A stretch of 53,479 nt of DNA from contig NZ_JAILKR010000015.1 in the NCBI RefSeq assembly GCF_024693525.1, forward strand, positions 1-53,479. Reading direction: 5' to 3'. Made by a program: the position numbers and the translations under genes. This stretch comes from Selenomonas sp. (GTDB lineage: Bacteria > Bacillota_C > Negativicutes > Selenomonadales > Selenomonadaceae). Under the pieces are notes generated by a model that saw only the letters and a list, made by a program, of their open reading frames with translations, had not been told where the DNA came from and did not search any database. This document shows positions 33,966 to 43,270 of this stretch, piece after piece; within the stretch, counting starts at the first letter, position 1; every line of letters begins with the position of its first letter.

Positions 33966-34421
33966 ATGAAAAAATATATCTTAGCATTTTGCCTTGCCTG
34001 CCTGGTAGCAATGTCTGCCAATGTGTTTGCTGCTACGCCAGAAGCGGAGACCCTGTCGGTGGAGCAGCAGGGGGCTCAGAAGTGGATGGAAACGATGCTG
34101 GTTAAGGCAGACTATAAGACGGCTTTGTCCCAGCTGGGAGAAGAAGGTCAAAAGGCTTTGACCGAGAAGCAGATGAAGGAAAAGCAGCAGGAAATTCTCA
34201 AGAATCTGGGTAAAATGCAGAAATACCAGTTTAATGCCTGGATTCGTTTGGGGAAATATGACCGCATAGTCTATGCGGCCCAGTTTGAGAAGTATCCGCT
34301 GGTTCAGTGCGATATTATCACCAACCAGAAGGGGCAGGTTATTGATTTCGGTCTGTCGCCGATTCAGCAGCAGAAGCAGGATGCTGGCGCAGACAAAGAC
34401 AAAAAGAAAAACAAGAAATAA
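33966..34421 (+). CDS. Exported small protein, DUF3887-like
   Basis: The 151-residue protein has a signal peptide (about 1-22, ending FAA). A helical region of about 90 residues follows, then a beta-rich part (YQFNAWIRLGKYDRIVYAAQFEKYPLVQCDIITNQKGQVIDFG) that resembles the DUF3887/cystatin-like fold. The very basic tail reads DKDKKKNKK. It is probably periplasmic or membrane-associated. The start is the ATG at 33966 after GGAAGGTGG; the frame upstream has no ribosome-binding site. It is a monocistron bounded by terminators. The DUF match is tentative. Confidence 0.65.
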   Translation: MKKYILAFCLACLVAMSANVFAATPEAETLSVEQQGAQKWMETMLVKADYKTALSQLGEEGQKALTEKQMKEKQQEILKNLGKMQKYQFNAWIRLGKYDRIVYAAQFEKYPLVQCDIITNQKGQVIDFGLSPIQQQKQDAGADKDKKKNKK

Positions 34422-34434
34422 TCCGCAGGATAGG

Positions 34435-34463
34435 AGCCGGCAGCATAGCTGCTGGCTTTTCTA
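34435..34463 (+). terminator. Terminator before levR-type gene
   Basis: A nine-pair stem (AGCCGGCAG with CTGCTGGCT, one wobble) and five-base loop is followed by TTTTCTAATTTTT. Confidence 0.75.
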
Positions 34464-34517
34464 ATTTTTGATACACTGTTATAATAGAAATTAGAGTATC
34501 AGAATGGAGGAATATGG

Positions 34518-37316
34518 ATGAAACGCAGTGAGCGTATCTATCAATATATCCGGGAGAAATCGGCATTATATACGAAAGAGCAGTTAAAGGGCCAGGTGGG
34601 GCTGGACGCTCAGGAGATTGCCGGTGCCCTGGATATTTTGCGCAACAATGTGTCAAAAGAATTAAACGAGCTGCATCGCCAGGGGAAAATCGTCAAATTT
34701 TCCGGCCGTCCTGTCCGTTATTTCGATCGGGAGACCTTGGAGGGATTGCTGGATACGGACTTAGGGGCTGGCAACTGTCAGTTTCAGGATATTGAGGAGT
34801 GCCGAAAGCTCAGTGGGGTGGAAGATGAGGAAATCAATCCCTTTGAACACCTGATTGGTGCGGAACGCAGTCTTAAACGGCAGGTGGAGCAGGCCAAGGC
34901 GGCAATCCTTTACCCGCCAGATGGCTTGCATACGCTGATTGTCGGTCAGACTGGTGTCGGCAAGACGCTGTTTGCCCATATGATGTTCGCCTATGGCAAG
35001 ACGATGCATCGCTTTGCGGAGGATGCACCCTTTGTGACGTTCAACTGCGCTGATTATTACAACAACCCGCAATTGTTGATATCCCATGTGTTTGGCCATA
35101 TCAAAGGAGCCTTCACCGGAGCGGATACCGCCAAAGCTGGTCTTGTGGAAGAGGCTGATGGTGGCGTATTGTTCCTGGACGAGATTCATCGCCTGCCGCC
35201 GGAAGGACAGGAAATGATCTTTTATTTCATGGATACGGGAACCTTCAATCGTCTGGGGGAGACGACCCGCAGCCGCCGGGCCAAGGTGCTCATCATCGGC
35301 GCTACGACGGAGGACCCGAATTCGGCCCTCACCCGCACCTTTGTGCGTCGTATCCCCAATATCATCACCATTCGGCCCTTGGCGGAGCGGACCTTGGAGG
35401 AAAAGCTGGACATCTTAAAGCTGTTGTTCATGGATGAAGCCCGGCGCGTCAAAAAACCGGTCCGCATTAGTGTCGAGTCGGTGAAGGCCTTGATTGGAAG
35501 TATTGGCAGTGGAAACGTGGGCCAGCTGAAGTCGAATATCAAACTGCTCTGTGCCCAGGCCTTTTTGAATGGCATCGATAATCCCAACTATATTGAAGTG
35601 GATTTTAAGATGCTGCCCTCAAATGTCAAAGATGGTTTGCTTACCTTGTCGGCTAATCGGCAGGCCCTTACTGAGCTGACGAAATACGTCAGTGAGCCAC
35701 TGGTGGTATCGCCGCCAGGTGGGAATTTTCAGCTGGAAGGAGCCGGCGGCAACGAAGGTGGCTTCAATCTGTATCAGGTGGTAGAGGATAAAGTCGCCCT
35801 GCTAAAGGGTGAGGGCATCAGCGATGAGCTCATTAAGCAGATTGTCGCTACGGATGTCAACGTATACGTCAAAGACCTTTATAACAAGAAGCATTCCGTC
35901 AATATGACCACCCGGGAACGTTTGCTGAAAATCGTGGATGAGGCTCTGGTGGATTTTTCGGAACAGGTATCGCTCTACGTGCAGAAACGCATGAACCGCA
36001 GCTATCGGGATCGCTTCCTTTATGCCTTTAGCTTGCATCTTTCGGCGTTCCTCAAGCGGGTGAAGTCCAAAGAGTCGATACCCTATACGGAAATCGAAGG
36101 GGCTGTTCCCCAGGATTCCCAGTGTGTGCAGGTGGCCGGGGAAATCGGCGAAATGATTGAAAAGCACTACCACCTAAAAGTTCCCCGCAACGAAATCGAG
36201 TATATCGCTCTGCTGCTGGAATCCTCCGATGATGACGATTTGGATGAGAAGGTAACGATATTGGTGGCAACCCATGGCAAGAGTACGGCCAGTTCCATGG
36301 TGGATGTGGCCCAGAAGCTGTTCAGTTCCACCGATATCAATATCATTGCAGTGGACATGCCGCTGGAAATCAAACCCCAGGAGATATTCGACAAGACAGC
36401 GGCGATGCTCCGGACTATGAATTGCGCAAACGGCGTGCTGATTTTGGCCGATATGGGTTCCCTTTGCAACATCGGTGCGATGCTGTCGGAAAAGCTGAAA
36501 ATTCCCGTCCGTACGCTGGACATGGTATCTACGCCGCTGATTTTGGAAGCCATGCGCAAGGTGGATATTGCCGGCATGGATTTGGACAGCATCTATGATT
36601 CGCTGCGGAACTTCAAAGGTTACGAAGCAGTGGATTCTGCTGATGGGGCCCAGCCAAACGAAAACAGTCAGGAAGCCATTGTGACGATTTGTTCCACTGG
36701 GCAGGGAGCAGCCTTAAAGCTCAAAGCATTGGTGGAAGACATCCTGCGCCATGCTGGACGGGCCGTGGAGGTCATCCCCATTGGGCTGGTACACATGGAA
36801 GAGCGCATTGAAGAAATCAGTCAGGCTTACCATATTGTAGCTGCGGTGGGCATGAAGAAGCCAAAGGCGAAGATTCCCTTCATCCCCTTAGAACAGCTTA
36901 TTGACGGAACCGGGGAACAGCTGCTTTCCGAGTTGGTTCTAGATCGCAAGATCGATATGGTTCCCAAACGGAGAGGGAGTATGGTAGTACAGAAGCTCTG
37001 TGAGGAATCCCTGCAGAAGTTTTTGACCTATCTGAATCCCGCTAAGGTCATGGGAGGTTTGCTGGAGTTTGACCGTTTGCTGGAAAAAGAGCTGGGAATA
37101 AAACTGTCGAATCCGGTACGCATCCGCCTGTTGGTTCATTGTGGTTGTGCGCTGGAGCGTATCGTTACCCGCAGTTCCCTGGTTTATAAAGGGGATAAAC
37201 GTGAAGTCGATACACAAAAGTTGGAGGCGCTAAAAAAAGCAGCCAGAGTATTCGATGAGACACTAAAACTCCGATTTGATGAAGATGAGTTTTATTTTAT
37301 GGCAAATATGATATAA
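34518..37316 (+). CDS. levR: LevR-type sigma-54 activator with PTS regulation domains
   Basis: The 932-residue transcription activator has a winged-helix N-terminus (about 1-80). Its sigma-54 AAA+ domain has Walker A GQTGVGKT at 143-150, the sigma-54-contacting GAFTGA at 197-202 and Walker [10 protein letters not shown] near 216-224. The regulatory half has PRD1 (about 440-570), an EIIA-Man-like domain with VATHGKS (about 575-690) and a C-terminal PRD2 (about 830-932). In the family, phosphorylation by HPr activates and by the cognate EIIB inhibits. The PTS genes downstream have a -24/-12 promoter and are its obvious target. TGATACACT just upstream of this gene resembles the repeats near that promoter. 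Confidence 0.93.
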   Translation: MKRSERIYQYIREKSALYTKEQLKGQVGLDAQEIAGALDILRNNVSKELNELHRQGKIVKFSGRPVRYFDRETLEGLLDTDLGAGNCQFQDIEECRKLSGVEDEEINPFEHLIGAERSLKRQVEQAKAAILYPPDGLHTLIVGQTGVGKTLFAHMMFAYGKTMHRFAEDAPFVTFNCADYYNNPQLLISHVFGHIKGAFTGADTAKAGLVEEADGGVLFLDEIHRLPPEGQEMIFYFMDTGTFNRLGETTRSRRAKVLIIGATTEDPNSALTRTFVRRIPNIITIRPLAERTLEEKLDILKLLFMDEARRVKKPVRISVESVKALIGSIGSGNVGQLKSNIKLLCAQAFLNGIDNPNYIEVDFKMLPSNVKDGLLTLSANRQALTELTKYVSEPLVVSPPGGNFQLEGAGGNEGGFNLYQVVEDKVALLKGEGISDELIKQIVATDVNVYVKDLYNKKHSVNMTTRERLLKIVDEALVDFSEQVSLYVQKRMNRSYRDRFLYAFSLHLSAFLKRVKSKESIPYTEIEGAVPQDSQCVQVAGEIGEMIEKHYHLKVPRNEIEYIALLLESSDDDDLDEKVTILVATHGKSTASSMVDVAQKLFSSTDINIIAVDMPLEIKPQEIFDKTAAMLRTMNCANGVLILADMGSLCNIGAMLSEKLKIPVRTLDMVSTPLILEAMRKVDIAGMDLDSIYDSLRNFKGYEAVDSADGAQPNENSQEAIVTICSTGQGAALKLKALVEDILRHAGRAVEVIPIGLVHMEERIEEISQAYHIVAAVGMKKPKAKIPFIPLEQLIDGTGEQLLSELVLDRKIDMVPKRRGSMVVQKLCEESLQKFLTYLNPAKVMGGLLEFDRLLEKELGIKLSNPVRIRLLVHCGCALERIVTRSSLVYKGDKREVDTQKLEALKKAARVFDETLKLRFDEDEFYFMANMI

Positions 37317-37340
37317 GTCAATAAAAAATAAGATAATATG

Positions 37341-37380
37341 ATACACTATGATGACGTTTGTCATCATAGTGTATTTTATT
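37341..37380 (+). terminator. Terminator after levR-type gene
   Basis: A 15-base perfect stem (ATACACTATGATGAC with GTCATCATAGTGTAT) and loop GTTT is followed by a T-rich tail. Its arms contain the same GATACACT/AGTGTAT motif as the candidate activator sites, so it may also be bound. Confidence 0.8.
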
Positions 37381-37403
37381 TGTGGATATTTTATTTTCTG
37401 ACA

Positions 37404-37465
37404 GTATCAAAGTGTATTGAAAAATGGGAAACAGTGTATCAAAAGTGTATTAAAAGTATCAAAGA
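37404..37465 (+). promoter_or_regulatory. Phased repeats, candidate upstream activator sites of the PTS operon
   Basis: GTATCAAAGTGTATT at 37404, GTATCAAAAGTGTATT at 37436 and GTATCAAAG at 37457 start 32 and 21 bases apart, close to three and two helical turns. They lie about 70-130 bases before the -24 element, the usual place for an enhancer-binding sigma-54 activator. LevR binding is inferred. Confidence 0.6.
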
Positions 37466-37534
37466 GAAAAAAGTTTTATGAAAAACCCCTGTAAGACAGG
37501 GCGTAAAAAGATTTTTTTGGATTAATACACAAAG

Positions 37535-37551
37535 TTGGCACGCTCCTTGCA
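37535..37551 (+). promoter_or_regulatory. Sigma-54 (-24/-12) promoter of the mannose-family PTS operon
   Basis: TTGGCAC-GCTCC-TTGCA is a perfect match to the sigma-54 consensus TGGCAC-N5-TTGCW. It stands about 90 bases before the IIA start and downstream of the gene for a GAFTGA-containing activator. Confidence 0.92.
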
Positions 37552-37642
37552 GTATATATGGGCGTAAGGCAAAATAAGCCAAAAACATTCATAGACAGTC
37601 GGATGGTTATAAGAGAATGCGTACTATAAGGAGGAAGTTTCC

Positions 37643-38074
37643 ATGTTTGGTATTATTGTTGGAACACACGGTATTTTCGCCCAGGAACTTTTGAAGTCCT
37701 GCGAAATGATTTGCGGCGAGCAGAAAAATGTTCGTGCGGTAACGTTGATTCCAGGTGAGGGTCCGGACGATGTGGTCAAGAAATACGAGGCGGCTATTGC
37801 CGAGCTCGATTGCGACGGCGGAGTCCTGTTCCTGAACGACCTGTTCGGCGGCAGCCCGTACAACGCAGCCTGCCGTCTGGTCATCGGCAATGAGAATTAC
37901 GGCATCGTAACTGGCGTAAATCTGCCGATGCTCATCGAGATGTGCAGCGCTCAGATGATGGATGATGGTTCGGATATCAAGGCTTTGATGGAGAAAGCAG
38001 TTGAGGCCGGCAAGAACGGCACGCAGACTTTCCATGCCAGCCAGATTTCCGATGATGAAGAGGAGGATTTATAA
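37643..38074 (+). CDS. PTS mannose/fructose/sorbose-family EIIA component
   Basis: The 143-residue cytoplasmic phosphocarrier takes phosphate from HPr on His9 (VGTHGIFA) and passes it to EIIB. LNDLFGGSPYNAA is the second hallmark of the mannose-family IIA fold. The C-terminus is acidic (SDDEEEDL). IIA and IIB are separate proteins here, as in LevD/LevE, rather than fused as in E. coli ManX. The stop overlaps the IIB start region by one base. AAGGAGG precedes the ATG. First gene after the sigma-54 promoter. Confidence 0.95.
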   Translation: MFGIIVGTHGIFAQELLKSCEMICGEQKNVRAVTLIPGEGPDDVVKKYEAAIAELDCDGGVLFLNDLFGGSPYNAACRLVIGNENYGIVTGVNLPMLIEMCSAQMMDDGSDIKALMEKAVEAGKNGTQTFHASQISDDEEEDL

Positions 38075-38550
38075 TGAATATCGTATTAGCAAGAATTGAT
38101 GACCGTCTGATTCATGGCCAGGTTGCCACGGTTTGGTCGAAGGTAACGGGCTGCCAGCGCATCATCGTCTGCGATGATGAGGTCGCTAAAGACACGATTC
38201 GCGCAACGCTTCTGAAACAGGTTGCTCCGGCTGGTATCAAATCCCATGTCGTTGATCTGGATAAAGCTATCCGTGTTTATGAAAATCCGAAATATGAGAA
38301 CGAGAAATGTCTGCTGCTGTTCACGAACCCGACCAGCGTTCTGTATCTGGTTGAGCATGGTGTTGACATCAAGAGCGTCAACATCGGCGGCATGAGCTTC
38401 AAGGAAGGCAAACACCAGATCACGGGTGCTGTTTCCGTTGATGACAAGGACATCGAGTCCTTCAAGAAACTCAACGAGAAAGGCATCGAGCTGGAAATCC
38501 GTAAAGTCGATACGGATAAGAAAGTTATGCTGATGGATGTCCTGAAATAA
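38074..38550 (+). CDS. PTS mannose/fructose/sorbose-family EIIB component
   Basis: The 158-residue cytoplasmic protein has the phosphorylated His14 in ARIDDRLIHGQV and the downstream VNIGGMSF motif typical of EIIB-Man/Sor. It transfers phosphate from EIIA to the incoming sugar through IIC/IID. In LevR systems the EIIB also phosphorylates and inhibits the activator when sugar is absent. It is translationally coupled to IIA. The substrate (mannose, fructose or sorbose) cannot be read from sequence. Confidence 0.95.
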   Translation: MNIVLARIDDRLIHGQVATVWSKVTGCQRIIVCDDEVAKDTIRATLLKQVAPAGIKSHVVDLDKAIRVYENPKYENEKCLLLFTNPTSVLYLVEHGVDIKSVNIGGMSFKEGKHQITGAVSVDDKDIESFKKLNEKGIELEIRKVDTDKKVMLMDVLK

Positions 38551-38567
38551 GGATATTCTTCATAGAA

Positions 38568-38600
38568 AGGGAAGAAGCTGTATGGGGCGGCTTCTTTCCT
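38568..38600 (+). promoter_or_regulatory. Intercistronic hairpin between EIIB and EIIC genes
   Basis: An 11-pair stem with one G-T wobble (AGGGAAGAAGC with GCTTCTTTCCT) and an 11-base loop stands in the 86-base gap. No T-run follows, so it is more likely an mRNA-stabilising or partial-stop element than a terminator. Confidence 0.5.
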
Positions 38601-38636
38601 GGGGAATTTCATATTACATAATGGAGGGAATAAACA

Positions 38637-39440
38637 ATGAGCTCTATTCAAATCCTGCTTATCTTTATCTTTGCGACAATCGCAGGCATGGGGTCCTGCT
38701 TGGACGAGATGCAGACCCATCGTCCGCTGATTGCCTGCACAGTCACTGGCCTTATTCTTGGTGATATGACGACTGGTATTATCATCGGTGGTACCCTTGA
38801 AATGATGGCACTGGGCTGGATGAACATCGGTGCTGCAATTGCACCGGATGCAGCTTTGGCTTCGGTTATTTCGACGATTCTCGTTATTGCCAGCCATCAG
38901 GATGTGGCAACTGGTATTGCAATTGCCATGCCGTTGGCTGCTGCTGGCCAGGTTCTGGCTATCATTTGTAAGACGGTTTCCGTTGTGTTCCAGCACAAAG
39001 CAGACGATTACGCAGAAGAGGGGAATCTTTTTGGTATCGATCTGTGCAACTATGGTGCTTTGATCCTTCAGGGTCTCCGCGTTGGTATTCCGGCTCTGCT
39101 CGTCGCTATGACGGTTGGCACGGGTGCTGTTGAGAATATGCTCAGTGCTATTCCGCCGGTTATCTCCGGTGGTCTTCAGGTCGCTGGCGGCTTCATCGTT
39201 GTCGTAGGTTATGCAATGGTCATCAACATGATGGGCGCTCAGTACCTCATGCCGTTCTTCTTCCTCGGTTTCGTTGTGGCAGCGTTCACGAACTTCAACC
39301 TCGTTGCTCTCGGTGTTATCGGCTTGGTAGCCGCTGTTGTCTACATCCAGCTGAACCCGAAATATCAGGCAGTAGCCGCAGCTCCGGCAGCCGCAGCAGC
39401 TTCCAGCTCTGACGACGATCTTGACGACGAACTTGATTAA
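38637..39440 (+). CDS. PTS mannose-family EIIC membrane component
   Basis: The 267-residue inner-membrane protein has the EIIC-Man/Sor pattern: GSCLDEMQTHRPLIACTVTG near the N-terminus, TGIIIGGTLEMMALGWMNIGAAIAPDA, and several hydrophobic segments. The tail is unusual for its Ala-rich then acidic end (AAAAASSSDDDLDDELD). With IID it forms the sugar channel. AATGGAGGG precedes the ATG. Next gene follows after 25 bases. Confidence 0.95.
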   Translation: MSSIQILLIFIFATIAGMGSCLDEMQTHRPLIACTVTGLILGDMTTGIIIGGTLEMMALGWMNIGAAIAPDAALASVISTILVIASHQDVATGIAIAMPLAAAGQVLAIICKTVSVVFQHKADDYAEEGNLFGIDLCNYGALILQGLRVGIPALLVAMTVGTGAVENMLSAIPPVISGGLQVAGGFIVVVGYAMVINMMGAQYLMPFFFLGFVVAAFTNFNLVALGVIGLVAAVVYIQLNPKYQAVAAAPAAAAASSSDDDLDDELD

Positions 39441-39465
39441 GCGCGAGTAGAGGAGGATATACATA

Positions 39466-40290
39466 ATGGAAAAGAAAATTACTTCCAGCGATTTTTTCTG
39501 GACATTCGTCCGTTCTAACTTCCTGCAGGCATCTTGGAACATGGAGCGTATGCAGGGCCTGGGCTACTGCTTCGGCATGGTACCAATCCTTCGCCGTCTC
39601 TATGAGGGCGAGGAGCTCAAAAAGGCAATCAAACGTCACCTCGAGTTCTATAACACGCAGCCATTCGTAACGGCACCGATTATCGGTATCACGGCGGCTC
39701 TTGAGGAGAAGAAAGCCAATGGCGCACCGATTGAAGATGGTGTTATCAACGGTATCAAAGTCGGTATGATGGGTCCGCTGGCTGGTGTCGGTGACCCGAT
39801 TTTCTGGGGCACGCTCCGCCCGATTACGGCAGCTCTTGGTGCTTCGTTTGCGCTGACGGGCAGCATCGTTGGCCCGATTCTGTTCTTCGTACTGTTCAAT
39901 GCCATCCGTCTGGCAGTACGCTGGTACGGCATCAAATACGGCTATGCCAAAGGTACGGACATCGTCAAAGATATCGCGGGCAACAAGCTCCAGAAGATTA
40001 CGGAAGGTGCTTCCATCCTCGGTCTGTTTGTCATGGGTGCGCTCGTTAATAAATGGACGTCGGTCAACATTCCGGTTGTCGTTTCGGAAATCACGAACGC
40101 CAAAGGCGAGCATGTCGTTACGACGGTTCAGGGTATTCTCGACCAGCTCATGCCGGGGCTTGTTCCGCTGCTCATGACGTTTGCCTGCATGGCACTCCTC
40201 AAGCGCAAAGTCAGCGCTATCACGATTATTTTCGGTCTGTTCGCAGTCGGTATCATCTGCTATGCCCTCGGCATCATGAACGTAAAATAA
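39466..40290 (+). CDS. PTS mannose-family EIID membrane component
   Basis: The 274-residue protein has the EIID signature NFLQASWNMERMQGLGYCFGMVPILRRLY and HLEFYNTQPFVTAPIIGI, then GPLAGVGDPIFWGTLRPI. It ends with membrane segments and GIICYALGIMNVK. It completes the IIA-IIB-IIC-IID set and closes the operon before a terminator. AGGAGG precedes the ATG. Confidence 0.95.
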   Translation: MEKKITSSDFFWTFVRSNFLQASWNMERMQGLGYCFGMVPILRRLYEGEELKKAIKRHLEFYNTQPFVTAPIIGITAALEEKKANGAPIEDGVINGIKVGMMGPLAGVGDPIFWGTLRPITAALGASFALTGSIVGPILFFVLFNAIRLAVRWYGIKYGYAKGTDIVKDIAGNKLQKITEGASILGLFVMGALVNKWTSVNIPVVVSEITNAKGEHVVTTVQGILDQLMPGLVPLLMTFACMALLKRKVSAITIIFGLFAVGIICYALGIMNVK

Positions 40291-40310
40291 AACATCGTTA
40301 CAAAATTGGG

Positions 40311-40340
40311 AAAGGAGCTGATTTTCGGCTCCTTTTTCTT
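40311..40340 (+). terminator. Terminator after PTS operon
   Basis: An eight-base stem (AAAGGAGC with GCTCCTTT) is followed by a T-rich tail. Confidence 0.8.
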
Positions 40341-40349
40341 ATGAAATAC

Positions 40350-40378
40350 TTTACTTTTATGGCTGAGTTTCGTAAAAT
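40350..40378 (+). promoter_or_regulatory. Predicted pfkA promoter
   Basis: TTTACT at 40350-40355 and TAAAAT at 40373-40378 are 17 bases apart. The -35 and the T-rich bases after it are the same as in the predicted pyk promoter. Confidence 0.5.
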
Positions 40379-40443
40379 AAAGTAGTATGGTTTGATAACA
40401 AATATTTATTAGTTTTTCATAGTTTTATAGGAGAGATGTTTCC

Positions 40444-41409
40444 ATGATTAAAAAAGCAATTGCGGTAATGACGTCCGGCGGCGACAGCCCGGGAATGAAC
40501 GCAGCTGCCCGTGCAGTTGTCCGTACGGCACTGTACGAAGGGATTGAGGTCTATGGTATCAACAACGGTTATCAGGGTATGGTCGATGACGACATCGTTC
40601 AGCTCACGAGCCGCAGTGTCAGTGACCTTATCCAGCGTGGCGGCACGTTCCTGGGAACGGCTCGCTGCATGGAGTTCAAGACGCCGGAAGGCCGTAAGAA
40701 GGGCTTTGATAATTTGGTAAAACGCGGCATCGAGGGTCTTGTAATCATCGGTGGCGACGGCAGCCTTACGGGCGGCAGCCTGCTCTCCAAGGAAACGGGC
40801 CTGCCCATTGTCGGCCTGCCGGGTACCATCGATAACGATGTCTGGGGCATGGATTACACGATTGGCTGTGATACGGCTGCCAATACGATTGTCGATGCCA
40901 TCAACAAGCTGCGCGATACGGCTTCGGCTCATCGCCGCATCATGCTCGTTGAGGTAATGGGCCGTAACTCCGGCTGGCTGGCTATGATGGCTGGTATCGC
41001 TGGCGGTGCTGAGTATGTCCTGGTACCGGAGGTTAAATACGACCTGGATGAGATGTGCCATGAGCTCAAAGCTATGTATGATGCAGGTAAGCGCTACAGC
41101 ATCATTGTCGTGGCAGAAGGTGCTGGTTCGGCTGTTGGCCTTGGCAAAGTCGTCGAAGAGAAGACGGGCATTGATACTCGCGTGTCGGTTCTTGGACACA
41201 TTCAGCGTGGGGGATCCCCGACGGTGGAAGATCGCATGAAGGCTTCGATGCTGGGTGAGAAGGCAGCCTTGGCTATCATCTCTGGTGCAACCAATATTGT
41301 CTTTGGCTTCAACGAAGGTAAAGTCGTTGGCGTAAACCTGTTTGACGCAGTAAACAACAAAAAGACGCTGGATCCGGAGCTGGTTCGTCTGGCCCGCGTT
41401 TTGGCATAA
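40444..41409 (+). CDS. pfkA: ATP-dependent 6-phosphofructokinase
   Basis: The 321-residue glycolytic enzyme phosphorylates fructose 6-phosphate. GGDSPGMNAA near the N-terminus and GGDGS at 103-107 (glycine form, typical of ATP rather than pyrophosphate use) bind the nucleotide. PGTIDND holds the catalytic Asp130, MGRNSGWLA contacts substrate, and LGHIQRGGSP is conserved near the C-terminus. Length matches bacterial PfkA. Codon use is biased as in pyk. It stands alone between a terminator and a hairpin, directly after the PTS operon that would feed it. Confidence 0.97.
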   Translation: MIKKAIAVMTSGGDSPGMNAAARAVVRTALYEGIEVYGINNGYQGMVDDDIVQLTSRSVSDLIQRGGTFLGTARCMEFKTPEGRKKGFDNLVKRGIEGLVIIGGDGSLTGGSLLSKETGLPIVGLPGTIDNDVWGMDYTIGCDTAANTIVDAINKLRDTASAHRRIMLVEVMGRNSGWLAMMAGIAGGAEYVLVPEVKYDLDEMCHELKAMYDAGKRYSIIVVAEGAGSAVGLGKVVEEKTGIDTRVSVLGHIQRGGSPTVEDRMKASMLGEKAALAIISGATNIVFGFNEGKVVGVNLFDAVNNKKTLDPELVRLARVLA

Positions 41410-41420
41410 TCAGAATGATT

Positions 41421-41455
41421 AAAAAGTCCCACTGGAAACAGTGGGACTTTTTTAG
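41421..41455 (+). terminator. Terminator after pfkA
   Basis: A 14-base perfect stem (AAAAAGTCCCACTG with CAGTGGGACTTTTT) capped by GAAA is followed by TTAG. The open frame of the next gene runs back through it, which argues for that gene's later start. Confidence 0.9.
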
Positions 41456-41474
41456 AGAAGGGAATCAAAAATTT

Positions 41475-43172
41475 ATGGCGGAGATATGTGGGAAAAAACG
41501 ATGGCGAAAAAGGCTGGGGAAGGCGGGCTTCATGTGGGTGTTGCTGCTTTGCCTATTGGTCATGACGCCCTGTTGTCAGGCGATGAAATTAGCCGGGCAG
41601 TGGTATTGGCAGGATGACCCGGACTGTGCAGGGGTGTGGAGGCCCTTCCAGACACCGGGGCAGCCGCCCTTTGCGAAGGGGACGCAATATTTGTGGCTGC
41701 AGACGACGCTGCCGGAGGAGCCGGTTCATGATGCTACATTATTGCTTAATGTCACCGGTCAAAATTTTGAGATTTGGCTGGACGACCAAAAAATCTACAG
41801 TTATGGGGATATGGAGCAAGGGCCCATGTCCTATGGGCAGCGATGGCATTTGGTGAACTTGCCACCGGATTACGAGGGTAGGACGCTGCGGATTCATACC
41901 CGCTCGGGCAATCCTTTTTGTTTGGGGAATTTTGGGACAATCCAGCTCGATTCTAGTGTGACGCAGATGGCCACCATCCTGCGGCGGGATATTCCGTATA
42001 TCGCCAATATCCCGCTGGGAATCTTTATGATTTTCATTATGATGATGTATTATATGAGTCCCACGGCACCCAAATCCCTTTATACGCAGATTATCCTGTT
42101 TATGATTTCCTTTGTTCTCTGGATGATGTGTGTGCTCAATACCAAGCAGTTGTTTTTGGATATGCCGGTGTTTTGGTGGTTTCTATTGCGAATCAATGCT
42201 TATCTGCTGCCAATCCTGGCAAATTTGATTATTTACCGGGTCATTGACCGGAAATACCGGCGCGGGACCTGGCAGGTAGTCATGGCCTTTTCGGCTTTAT
42301 TCTTGCTGGCGCTGTTCGGTGAGCTGCTTGACTTCAATGGCCTGGATGCCTGTGCGGGCAGTTTTTATATCATGCTGCCGGTGCTGGAAGGACTGGTGGC
42401 ATATTGGACCATTCGCTCGGCGGTGCGGGGGAATTACTATTGCCGGGCTATGCTGCTGCCGTTGACTGGGATGCTCATTGCGGGCACGCTGGATGGCATG
42501 TTTGGTCATTTTTACTGGCTGCCGGAAAGCGGATCCCTGCTTCCCTATGGCACCTTTACCATTGGTATTTTTGTCCTTTATATCGTGCGGCAGCAGGTTA
42601 GCCGGGAACGGTCGCTGGCAGTGCGGGCGGCTGGTTTGGCTGATGCCATGGCCGAGGCGGTGGCCCGTTCTGAGACGGACCGGCTGACCCATTGCTATAA
42701 CCGGAATCGCATGGATTCGGTGTTGGCAGCAGAAATCAGCCGTCATCGTAGGGAAAAAGATGCCTTTTCTCTCATCATGCTGGATATTGATTTCTTTAAA
42801 CGAATCAATGACAACTATGGGCACGATGCGGGGGATGAGGTTTTGGCATCTTTTGCCGGATTGATTCGCGACAACATCAAGAAGTCGGATGTGTTTGTGC
42901 GCTGGGGTGGTGAAGAGTTCATTCTGGTTTGCCGTGGCTGCTCTAGAGACGAGGCCCAATTGGTGGCGGAACGTTTGCGGCGGCAGGTGGCTTATTCCGA
43001 TATTTTCCCACGGCAGCGGATTACCTGCAGCATTGGGGTGGCCTCCTGGCAGGGAACAGGGGACAGTGCTGCTGACTTGCTGAAACGTGTGGATACAGCT
43101 CTTTACACGGCCAAACGCAATGGCCGCAATATGGTTTGTTGTGCACCTGAAAATGTAGGACTTTCGTCTTGA
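41475..43172 (+). CDS. Membrane diguanylate cyclase, DISM-type sensor plus GGDEF
   Basis: The 565-residue protein has an N-terminal signal/TM segment (about 16-36). A periplasmic jelly-roll domain follows (about 40-175, with NVTGQNFEIWLDDQKIYSYG), then about seven TM helices (about 185-385), a short coiled coil and a GGDEF domain (about 400-560). The active site reads RWGGEEF, and TDRLTHCYNRNR and MLDIDFFKRINDNYGHDAGD are intact, so c-di-GMP synthesis is expected. The inhibitory I-site RxxD is KKSD. This is the 7TMR-DISM architecture, thought to sense extracellular ligands. The frame extends up to 41415 only through the pfkA terminator, so I start at 41475. Confidence 0.9.
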   Translation: MAEICGKKRWRKRLGKAGFMWVLLLCLLVMTPCCQAMKLAGQWYWQDDPDCAGVWRPFQTPGQPPFAKGTQYLWLQTTLPEEPVHDATLLLNVTGQNFEIWLDDQKIYSYGDMEQGPMSYGQRWHLVNLPPDYEGRTLRIHTRSGNPFCLGNFGTIQLDSSVTQMATILRRDIPYIANIPLGIFMIFIMMMYYMSPTAPKSLYTQIILFMISFVLWMMCVLNTKQLFLDMPVFWWFLLRINAYLLPILANLIIYRVIDRKYRRGTWQVVMAFSALFLLALFGELLDFNGLDACAGSFYIMLPVLEGLVAYWTIRSAVRGNYYCRAMLLPLTGMLIAGTLDGMFGHFYWLPESGSLLPYGTFTIGIFVLYIVRQQVSRERSLAVRAAGLADAMAEAVARSETDRLTHCYNRNRMDSVLAAEISRHRREKDAFSLIMLDIDFFKRINDNYGHDAGDEVLASFAGLIRDNIKKSDVFVRWGGEEFILVCRGCSRDEAQLVAERLRRQVAYSDIFPRQRITCSIGVASWQGTGDSAADLLKRVDTALYTAKRNGRNMVCCAPENVGLSS

Positions 43173-43188
43173 TAATAAAGAAAATTCC

Positions 43189-43217
43189 TTGACAAAATGA
43201 AACTTATCCGCTAATGT
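43189..43217 (+). promoter_or_regulatory. Predicted promoter of the second GGDEF gene
   Basis: TTGACA at 43189-43194 and TAATGT at 43212-43217 are 17 bases apart, so the second cyclase gene can be expressed independently of the first. Confidence 0.6.
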
Positions 43218-43270
43218 AGGGAAAGTGATTTTTGTACATTCAGTGGATGAGGAACAGGAGGGCTTTTGAT

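Noticed and set aside
38277..39542. 421-codon minus-strand frame across the PTS genes
   Set aside because: Antisense shadow of highly biased EIIB-EIIC genes, rich in Asn, His and Arg runs and without a ribosome-binding site.
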